Assembly: GCA_964530215.1 (NCBI GenBank)
Contig: CAZHAJ010000032.1
Location: 1 to 15,165, forward strand
From: JAAXTT01 sp964530215
GTDB taxonomy: Bacteria; Bacillota; Desulfotomaculia; Desulfotomaculales; Desulfocucumaceae
Length of the DNA stretch: 15,165 nucleotides
Direction of reading: 5' to 3'
Shown here: in pieces, positions 8,096 to 13,867 of the stretch
How positions within the stretch are numbered: position 1 is the stretch's first letter
Layout of the letters: the number at the start of each line of letters is the position of its first letter
The notes under the pieces: generated by a model
Told to the model about the DNA's origin: nothing
What the model saw: only the letters and a program-made list of their open reading frames with translations
Databases searched by the model: none
Position numbers and translations under genes: made by a program

Positions 8096-8186
8096 TTACT
8101 TATTCTCTTTACTAAGTAATAATGTCAATATATCTTGACGACTCAATGAGTTGCCCATAATAAGTAAAAACTATATATTACTTATT
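8096..8186. repeat. Four TTACTTA-type motif copies forming two inverted pairs
   Basis: TTACTTATT occurs at 8096-8104 and again, identically, at 8178-8186. Its reverse complement AATAAGTAA lies at 8159-8167, and the 7-base core TAAGTAA at 8113-8119. Copies 1 and 2 form one inverted pair; copies 3 and 4 form a second, with 9-bp arms and a 10-base spacer. The cluster lies about 80-170 bases upstream of the promoter for the 101-residue protein, so it may bind a regulator. AT-rich composition raises the chance of coincidence. Confidence 0.45.
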
Positions 8187-8266
8187 GTGGCTAATAATAA
8201 TACGTATACATTGAAAATTAAATACAATTATAATAAGTTATATAATAAATAAATTGTTAAATGTTA

Positions 8267-8295
8267 TTGACAGCTAATGATAGTTAATTTAGAAT
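8267..8295 (+). promoter_or_regulatory. Near-consensus sigma-A promoter for the 101-residue protein
   Basis: TTGACA (8267-8272, perfect) is followed by a 17-base spacer and TAGAAT (8290-8295, five of six). Transcription should begin near 8302, about 35 bases before the ATG at 8337. This also decides the start codon, because the longer frame from 8277 would begin upstream of the transcript. Confidence 0.75.
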
Positions 8296-8336
8296 TAGCA
8301 GGTAAGATTGATTGCTACATTGAAAGGAGCGATAAA

Positions 8337-8642
8337 ATGGCATTTGAAATTTATAAACCCAGGGGTGAAAGGCAGGAAAAGGCACCGATTGTATCTTTGT
8401 CCAAAACTTCAATAGTGCTAAACAATATTGCAAGAGAGAAATTAGGAACGCAAAGAATAGAATTGGCCTACGATAGAGCAAGTCAAACCATCAGAATTCG
8501 CGGTGTAACAGAAGGCGGAATGGAGATTAAAAAGACAAAGGTATTCGGCAAGGGTTTCTTTAATCAGTTTGGTATCGACAAAAAGGGTAAATTTGAGGCA
8601 TTATATGAGGAATCAGAAAATGCCCTTTATGCAAAAGTATAG
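8337..8642 (+). CDS. Conserved-looking hypothetical protein, 101 residues
   Basis: I do not recognise a named family with certainty. The protein begins MAFEIYKPRGERQEKAP, continues with a segment rich in Ser, Lys and hydrophobics (VSLSKTSIVLNNIAREKL) and an alternating beta-like stretch (RIELAYDRASQTIRIRGV), and ends with KVFGKGFFNQFGIDKKGKFEALYEESENALYAKV. There are no cysteines, no signal peptide and no membrane segment; it is a small basic cytosolic protein. The alternation suggests a compact beta-rich fold. A transition-state-regulator-like or DNA-binding role is possible but unsupported. The ATG is fixed by AAAGGAGC eight bases upstream and by the promoter at 8267-8295. A strong hairpin directly after the stop makes it a single-gene unit with a strong promoter, so it is probably well expressed. 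Confidence 0.82.
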   Translation: MAFEIYKPRGERQEKAPIVSLSKTSIVLNNIAREKLGTQRIELAYDRASQTIRIRGVTEGGMEIKKTKVFGKGFFNQFGIDKKGKFEALYEESENALYAKV

Positions 8643-8649
8643 TCAACTG

Positions 8650-8707
8650 AAAGATTGCTGGTTATATGATACCCGCTATGGGTTTGATATAACCAGCAAT
8701 CTTTTTA
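8650..8707 (+). terminator. Long hairpin terminator between convergent genes
   Basis: A perfect 18-bp stem (AAAGATTGCTGGTTATAT at 8650-8667 with its reverse complement at 8687-8704) ends in a T-run, seven bases after the stop of the 101-residue protein. The 19-base loop holds a further ACCC/GGGT mini-stem (8671-8674 with 8680-8683). The flanking gene on the other strand ends at 8727, so the hairpin may stop transcription from both sides. The U-tract is better on the plus strand. Confidence 0.85.
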
Positions 8708-8726
8708 GTAATATACAAAACTCAAT

Positions 8727-9065
8727 TTACCTCCTCTTCTTCCTGTTCTTTTTTCTTACAGGTTCTACTTCAACCAATAAGCAAGGCTGTTCTGTATGTA
8801 AGTTAAATTGGTGACTATATCGTGTTCCTGGGGCCTTTTTCATAGTCATAACCTGCTGATAAGCAAAGCCTGCTTTATAACACACATACTTTAAAAGCTC
8901 ACTGTTATCAATAAATTTAAACTGTGCAGCCTGATGCTTTTTAAATATTCCATGATATGTAGTAACCATCTCTAAGTCAGCCAAAGACGTAAAATCTTTA
9001 ATTATATCTGCCTCATCTGAATATACAACCCACTCACCTGATGGCAGTATCCAAATATCATTCAA
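8727..9065 (-). CDS. Hypothetical protein, 112 residues
   Basis: No family is recognised. The protein starts NDIWILPSGEWVVYSDEADIIKDFTSL. It has a middle region with an aromatic and basic pattern (TTYHGIFKKHQAAQFKFID), a YVCYKAGFAYQQV helix-like stretch, a beta-like LVEVEPV, and a very basic tail (RKKNRKKRR) that could contact nucleic acid. No signal peptide or membrane helix is seen. The start appears to be TTG, with GGAG about ten bases upstream; no ATG lies in frame near the N-terminus. It converges on the 101-residue gene across the shared hairpin and diverges from the ABC-F gene. Coding status is supported by length, ribosome site and sensible composition, but not by recognised homology. 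Confidence 0.62.
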   Translation of the reverse strand: MNDIWILPSGEWVVYSDEADIIKDFTSLADLEMVTTYHGIFKKHQAAQFKFIDNSELLKYVCYKAGFAYQQVMTMKKAPGTRYSHQFNLHTEQPCLLVEVEPVRKKNRKKRR

Positions 9066-9092
9066 AAAAATGTCACTCCATCCAAAATAAAA

Positions 9093-9122
9093 ACAGGTAA
9101 ACCTGTATCTATATTATATAAT
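9093..9122. promoter_or_regulatory. Palindrome and -10 elements between divergent genes
   Basis: ACAGGT-AA-ACCTGT (9093-9106) is a perfect 6+2+6 inverted repeat. Directly downstream, TATAAT (9117-9122) could serve as -10 for the ABC-F gene, and on the opposite strand TATAAT (9118-9113) for the 112-residue gene. Neither has a good -35 box. The palindrome covers the expected -35 of the plus-strand promoter, a typical position for a repressor or activator site. Regulation is inferred. Confidence 0.4.
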
Positions 9123-9177
9123 AATCTTTGATACTGCTAAAACCTTTATCAAACAAAATTTTTCGGAGTTGTTTAAC

Positions 9178-11100
9178 TTGATTGTAATACAGGCTTCAAA
9201 AATATCAAAATTTTTCGGAGACAAAAAAATTCTCTATAATAGTGACCTAACTCTCAATGCAGGGGAAAAAATCGGCCTGGTGGGTCACAACGGTGCAGGA
9301 AAAACCACTTTATTAAAAATAATATCCGGGGAACTATCGGCAGATGAAGGATATATCCATAAACCCACGACCATCACTGTGGGATATTTGCCTCAGAAAA
9401 GTCAGCTTTCCTCGGGGGCTATCATTATTGATGAAATGTATTCCGTATTTCAATCCCTTATACACCAAGAAAATTATCTTAGAGAATTGGAAAGGAAAAT
9501 GGGAGACCCCGCTGTCTGTGAGAACAAGCATCTTTTTCAACAGATTTCAGCAGAGTACTCCCAGCTTTCAGAAGAGTTTCGCAGCAATGGTGGCTATGAA
9601 TTCAGATCTAATGTTAAATCTATACTCAACGGCTTGGGATTTAGAGAAGAAAACCACCAACAAGTGGTGGATACTCTAAGCGGCGGACAGAAAACAAGAC
9701 TATATCTGGCAAAGTTGCTGATTTATAATCCTGATGTACTTATACTGGACGAGCCAACCAACCATTTGGATCTGGAAGCTTTGTCATGGCTGGAAAAATA
9801 CCTTATCAGTTATCCCGGTACAATACTTGTGGTGTCCCATGACAGGTATTTTTTGGATACTTTAGTGCACAGCATATATGAGCTTGACCAAGGTCAATTA
9901 AAAAGGTATACCGGAAATTACAGTAAATTCATGGAATTAAAGCGCGAAGCTAATAAACACTTACTTAAGCAATACAAAAAACAACAGGAATTAATCGCAA
10001 AATCCGAAGATTTTATCCGTCGCAATATTACCCGCGCTTCTACAACGAAAAGAGCGCAAAGTCGGAGAAAACTTCTGGAGAAGATGGAGCTAATAAATAA
10101 ACCCAGTCAATTTAAATCTGCAAAATTTTCCTTTTCCGTCCATATGCTCAGCGGCAAAGAGGTACTTAAGGTAAGGGACCTGTCTATAGGTTACCAGGGT
10201 CAGGTATTATTAGAAAAAATCAGTTTTGATGTTCTAAGAGGTGAACGCATAGCACTATTAGGAGCCAACGGGTCCGGAAAGACTACTTTGCTTAAAACTC
10301 TCTCCGGGCAGTTAAAGGTTCTGGGTGGTCATATTATTATGGGTAGCAACATCTGTCTGGGCTACTATGATCAAGAACAATCCGATCTAGTTGGCTCCAA
10401 AACAGTATTGGAACACCTGTGGACTCAATTTCCTCACTTGCAAGAAAGTTACATCCGGGGTATTTTGGGCAATTTCCTATTTAGTGGTGATGATGTTCAC
10501 AAAACATTGGAGCAAATCAGCGGCGGAGAGCGATCAAAGCTAGCCTTATCTAAAATCATGCTTAGCTACCCGAATTTTCTCCTATTAGATGAGCCCACAA
10601 ATCACTTAGACGTTTATAGCAGGGAAATACTGGAGGATGCCTTGGCGGAATATCAAGGTACTGTTTTATTTGTGTCCCATGACAGATACTTTTTGAACAA
10701 ACTGTCTTCACGAGTTATCGAGATTAGTTCTGATAAAATCCTGGATTTTCATGGTAATTATGATGATTACCTTAACTATAAAAAATCTGATGACAATCTC
10801 AATGCAGGTCGAGACATTTCTTATTCCAAAGAACAGGCCCGTCAGCTGTATCAGATAGAAAAAGAAAATCAGCGTAAAAAAGAAAAAAACACTAGATATC
10901 TCGCCCAGCTTGAATCCAAGATCGAAAATTCAGAGCAGAAGATTTATCTTCTTGAGCATGAGGTGTTTCAGCCAGAAGTTTATCTAGACCTTGAACTATT
11001 GCTGAAAAAAAATAATGAACTGGAAAGGGAAAAAGAAGAATTAAAGTTACTTTATGAACAGTGGGAACAAGCAGTGGAAGAAAACAAAACCTTTTTATAA
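9178..11100 (+). CDS. ABC-F family ATPase (ribosome-associated, YdiF-like)
   Basis: ABC-F proteins are soluble twin-ATPase factors that bind the ribosomal E site and free stalled ribosomes or shield them from antibiotics. Two complete ATPase domains are seen. The first has Walker A GHNGAGKT (36-43), signature LSGGQ (167-171) and LILDEPTNHLD (188 on). The second has GANGSGKT (362-369), ISGGE (447-451) and LLLDEPTNHLD (468 on). Between them lies the charged P-site tRNA interaction linker (about 245-315: LLKQYKKQQELIAKSEDFIRRN and following). A C-terminal coiled coil rich in Glu and Lys starts near 530. There are no membrane segments, so it is not a transporter. I choose TTG 9178 (640 residues) because CGGAG lies nine bases upstream; the earlier TTG at 9169 abuts that site. 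The architecture resembles Bacillus YdiF. A specific antibiotic-resistance role cannot be read from sequence. Confidence 0.93.
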   Translation: MIVIQASKISKFFGDKKILYNSDLTLNAGEKIGLVGHNGAGKTTLLKIISGELSADEGYIHKPTTITVGYLPQKSQLSSGAIIIDEMYSVFQSLIHQENYLRELERKMGDPAVCENKHLFQQISAEYSQLSEEFRSNGGYEFRSNVKSILNGLGFREENHQQVVDTLSGGQKTRLYLAKLLIYNPDVLILDEPTNHLDLEALSWLEKYLISYPGTILVVSHDRYFLDTLVHSIYELDQGQLKRYTGNYSKFMELKREANKHLLKQYKKQQELIAKSEDFIRRNITRASTTKRAQSRRKLLEKMELINKPSQFKSAKFSFSVHMLSGKEVLKVRDLSIGYQGQVLLEKISFDVLRGERIALLGANGSGKTTLLKTLSGQLKVLGGHIIMGSNICLGYYDQEQSDLVGSKTVLEHLWTQFPHLQESYIRGILGNFLFSGDDVHKTLEQISGGERSKLALSKIMLSYPNFLLLDEPTNHLDVYSREILEDALAEYQGTVLFVSHDRYFLNKLSSRVIEISSDKILDFHGNYDDYLNYKKSDDNLNAGRDISYSKEQARQLYQIEKENQRKKEKNTRYLAQLESKIENSEQKIYLLEHEVFQPEVYLDLELLLKKNNELEREKEELKLLYEQWEQAVEENKTFL

Positions 11101-11178
11101 TACTATAAACTAATGTATAATATTAAATGAAAAAACCGGTAGTAAAAAGTGCATTTATAATTTATGGGGGATAATCCT

Positions 11179-12357
11179 TTGGATATTATGGAAAAAATAA
11201 AACAAGCTTATTATCACAATATTTCCAACATAAACAAAGCTTCTGAAGAGCTGTTGAATGATTTTAAACAGTTTTTCGGTTGGTATCAAACCAGTTATAG
11301 ACTTCAAGTAAAGAAATACCCTCTTTACCGCTTTGAAGTCCGGATTAAATCCTGGGAAAGCATAGCAGAAAAAATTGAGCGTAAGGAGCAATATAAAAAC
11401 GCCACTTCATTAGCTGATATTCCTGATATCATCGGCTTCCTAATCATTGTTGAATTGGAAGAAGATGTTGAAAATGTAACTACCCTTCTGGAAAAAGAAA
11501 AGAAAGAACTAATGCGACTCACTCAAATCGCATCCTTAATTTATCTGCCCACAACCCATGAAAACGGCAAGATGAATCATCATTACGACGGTATTTATGC
11601 ATGGGATGGCAATAAATATAACTTCGAGATACAAGTACGCAGTGAAGTGGAAAACCTTTGGTCCAATATAGAACATATGTCTTTTTATAAAAATAAAATT
11701 AAAAGCCGTAATGACAGAATCTTAAACCGACTGAAGGAGCACTCTTACAACTTATTACACCAGGCGGATGAAGTGTTGAGTATTCTTAGACGTGAAAGAG
11801 TTAAGAATGATATCCTTGATTTAAAAGAGAAAATGATGGACGCTTTGGAAGTGCTTTTTGACGGAATTAAATTCAAAGACGTAGTGGCTATATCAGGATA
11901 TATGTACGATTGTTGGGCATTGCCCTTTGACAAAATGACGGTGGAAGACTTTGAAAACTTTTTTGCTTCCTCTGCCAAGGTTAGTGACCAAAAGGTAACA
12001 GACCTTATTAAAAGATATGGTCCTTCCAAAGAGCATAAAAGACTGCATAGATATTTGACCGAAAACCTCACCCTAAGTGATAAGGTGATTTTAAAAATAG
12101 GCATTGCCAATAATGAAACTCTTGATTCCATTGAGTATCTGCTGGGCGACATGGAAGAAGTTCGCTGCAATTTATGCGAAGAATGGATGGATTATGATGA
12201 CGCAGACTTTTTTGCCAGTAAAGTTGAAATGCGGGGAGATTTCTACTGTAAAAGCTGTGCAGGAAAAGCACTTAACTACTGTGAAGTATGCGGCACTGTA
12301 TTAACCAGTGAAAAAATATGTGCTTCCTGCACCTCACGACTGGTTACAAATGGCTGA
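11179..12357 (+). CDS. RelA/SpoT-like synthetase-fold protein with C-terminal zinc-binding region
   Basis: Residues about 40-175 resemble the RelA/SpoT nucleotide pyrophosphokinase domain. They contain R55-x-K57-SWES61-IAEK65 (ATP-binding strip), DIIG (83-86), HHYDGIY (134-140, where the family has a GYxSxH-like G-loop), EIQVR (150-154, catalytic Glu and Gln) and W161/H166/YK (170-171). One usual Arg after DIxG is Leu (L88), and the His of the G-loop motif is Tyr. Activity is therefore uncertain. A helical middle (about 175-325) leads to four CxxC pairs (C330/C333, C357/C360, C368/C371, C381/C384) that look like two zinc ribbons. There is no HD hydrolase domain. TTG 11179 is preferred, since GGGGGAT lies seven bases upstream; the ATG at 11164 has no ribosome site. 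Alternatives are a small alarmone synthetase or a toxSAS-type tRNA-modifying toxin fused to its own control domain. It lies 78 bases after the ABC-F gene and may be cotranscribed. Confidence 0.85.
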   Translation: MDIMEKIKQAYYHNISNINKASEELLNDFKQFFGWYQTSYRLQVKKYPLYRFEVRIKSWESIAEKIERKEQYKNATSLADIPDIIGFLIIVELEEDVENVTTLLEKEKKELMRLTQIASLIYLPTTHENGKMNHHYDGIYAWDGNKYNFEIQVRSEVENLWSNIEHMSFYKNKIKSRNDRILNRLKEHSYNLLHQADEVLSILRRERVKNDILDLKEKMMDALEVLFDGIKFKDVVAISGYMYDCWALPFDKMTVEDFENFFASSAKVSDQKVTDLIKRYGPSKEHKRLHRYLTENLTLSDKVILKIGIANNETLDSIEYLLGDMEEVRCNLCEEWMDYDDADFFASKVEMRGDFYCKSCAGKALNYCEVCGTVLTSEKICASCTSRLVTNG

Positions 12358-12404
12358 TATATTTGATTGATATAACAGATTAATTTTTAAATCATTATCG
12401 TCCC

Positions 12405-13688
12405 TTACCGTTTTTTGTCATCAGCTATATTGTTCAACATAGCTTCCACTTTGGCTGCCCATATTTCTTCTATCTCTACATCTACTATGATTTTATCAGC
12501 AAAGTATTCTTCCTTAAAAACTCTACCCCTCTCATGCAATATTTTTAACAGAAAGCTCCCTGAAAAAGGAAGTGCGAAACTTTTTCTTACCCTTCTTTTC
12601 GATGCATATAAGGCAATCTCATCCAATAATCTGTCTAATCCCAGTCCGGTATAGGATGAAATCATAACCGAACCCTTTTCATTTCCCAATATTGCCAAAT
12701 TTTCTTCGTTTAATTTATCTATCTTGTTATAGACAGTAATTATGGGTTTACTGCCGGCACCAAGGGATTCAAGGACACTGAGTACGGTCTCCCTTTGCTG
12801 AGACACATTGGGATGAGAACTGTCAATAATGTGTAACAGCACATCCGCCTCTACAACCTCTTCCAGAGTAGCCCGGAATGCTGCTACCAAATGGTGGGGC
12901 AGGTTCTTGATAAAACCCACTGTGTCCGTAAGAAGCACAATCTGATTATTGGGCAGTACAACCTTTCTGGTGGTGGTGTCCAATGTTGCAAAAAGTTTAT
13001 CTTCTGCCACTACTCCAGCTCCGGTAAGTTTGTTAAGCAGGGTAGATTTTCCTGCATTTGTATACCCCACAATGGACACCTGGGGATAATGCCTACCCTT
13101 ACCGTGTCTTAGTAATTGCCTATGGCGCTTAACATCCTCCAACTCTTTACTTAAATCGGAAATTCTTTTTCTGATTTTTCTGCGATCCATTTCCAGTTTG
13201 GTTTCACCGGGCCCCCTGGTTCCAATACCTCCGCCCAGGCGAGATAGAATAAGTCCCTGACCTCCAAGTCTAGGAAGAAGATAGTTCATCTGGGCCAACT
13301 CCACTTGAAGCTTACCCTCTCTTGTTATAGCACGCATCGCAAAAATATCAAGAATTAATTGCGACCTATCGATTACCCTTATATTTGTCTGTTCTTCCAG
13401 ATTCCGTGTCTGGGTGGGAGACAGCTCCCTATCACATATAAGCAAATCCACTTCATTTTGCTGACAAAAGTGGAGCACTTCCTGTATCTTCCCCTTGCCC
13501 AAATAAGTTGCTGCATCAGGTCTTTCTTTCTTCTGCAGCCAGCTATCCACAACCACAGCGCCTGCGGTTTCTGCCAACCTGGCAAGCTCATCCATAGATT
13601 CTTCCACCGCTTCGATGGAATCACCGGGCAGCTTTACTCCCACCAACACTGCCCTTTCTGACTCTTTGACCATTTCAACCTCAGTCAT
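12405..13688 (-). CDS. hflX: GTPase HflX
   Basis: HflX is a GTPase that binds the 50S subunit and splits stalled or hibernating ribosomes, notably under heat or antibiotic stress. The 427-residue length is typical. The N-terminal nucleotide-binding domain contains LIICDRELSPTQTRNLE. The hallmark segment SRLGGGIGTRGPGE (149-162) follows, then a basic coiled helical linker. The G domain shows G1 GYTNAGKS (208-215), a TLDTTTR switch (235-241), G3 DTVG (255-258) and G4 NKID (321-324). A short C-terminal domain completes it. All nucleotide-binding motifs are intact. ATG 13688 is chosen for its GGGAGGTG ribosome site. It converges with the RelA/SpoT-like gene (47-base gap) and diverges from the PilZ-DegS gene. 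A promoter candidate lies at 13764-13791. Confidence 0.97.
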   Translation of the reverse strand: MTEVEMVKESERAVLVGVKLPGDSIEAVEESMDELARLAETAGAVVVDSWLQKKERPDAATYLGKGKIQEVLHFCQQNEVDLLICDRELSPTQTRNLEEQTNIRVIDRSQLILDIFAMRAITREGKLQVELAQMNYLLPRLGGQGLILSRLGGGIGTRGPGETKLEMDRRKIRKRISDLSKELEDVKRHRQLLRHGKGRHYPQVSIVGYTNAGKSTLLNKLTGAGVVAEDKLFATLDTTTRKVVLPNNQIVLLTDTVGFIKNLPHHLVAAFRATLEEVVEADVLLHIIDSSHPNVSQQRETVLSVLESLGAGSKPIITVYNKIDKLNEENLAILGNEKGSVMISSYTGLGLDRLLDEIALYASKRRVRKSFALPFSGSFLLKILHERGRVFKEEYFADKIIVDVEIEEIWAAKVEAMLNNIADDKKR

Positions 13689-13751
13689 CTTACACCTCCC
13701 ACTATACTGTCACTGACATAAAATCTGCTTAAGATATTACAAACCCTCTCT

Positions 13752-13767
13752 TTATAGTACACTATAA
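13752..13767. promoter_or_regulatory. Palindromic operator candidate between hflX and the PilZ-kinase gene
   Basis: TTATAGT-AC-ACTATAA is a perfect 7+2+7 inverted repeat. It overlaps the predicted -10 box of hflX by four bases, so a bound protein would interfere with hflX initiation. It lies about 100 bases before the divergent PilZ-kinase start. A second small symmetric site, TGTCA-C-TGACA (13708-13718), falls in the hflX leader. Binding is inferred from symmetry and position alone. Confidence 0.4.
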
Positions 13768-13791
13768 TAGAAAAATTTACTTTCTTTTCAA
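13764..13791 (-). promoter_or_regulatory. Sigma-A-like promoter for hflX
   Basis: On the minus strand TTGAAA (13791-13786, five of six consensus bases) is followed by a 16-base spacer and TATTAT (13769-13764, five of six). Initiation would be near 13757, leaving a leader of about 65-70 bases before the hflX start. Confidence 0.5.
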
Positions 13792-13867
13792 AGGTAAAAA
13801 AGGGATAATACAATAATAACAGAATATTTTTATAAATTAACAGACTCCAGCATATTGGGTGGGCATA

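Larger units (their letters stand above)
7959..8336. other. 378-base AT-rich intergenic region
   Basis: No convincing coding frame lies here. It holds, in order, the terminator hairpin of the DUF1540 gene (7975-8003), a stretch of about 90 bases with no recognised signal, four TTACTTA-type motif copies (8096-8186), a very AT-rich run (about 8190-8265), a near-consensus promoter (8267-8295) and the ribosome site of the next gene (8322-8328). An in-frame ATG at 8277 falls inside the promoter and is not a credible start. Confidence 0.7.

Noticed and set aside
8277..8336. N-terminal extension of the 101-residue protein from an upstream in-frame ATG.
   Set aside because: That ATG lies between the -35 and -10 boxes of the promoter and has no ribosome site. 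The ATG at 8337 has AAAGGAGC at proper spacing.
11100..11178. Separate promoter for the RelA/SpoT-like gene (TATAAT at 11116-11121 or 11156-11161).
   Set aside because: Neither has a matching -35 at 16-18 bases, and in DNA this AT-rich TATAAT alone is weak evidence. Cotranscription with the ABC-F gene is at least as likely.
12358..12404. Terminator between the convergent RelA/SpoT-like and hflX genes.
   Set aside because: Only a very weak AT stem around GATTAATTTTTAAATC can be drawn; no GC-containing stem is visible.
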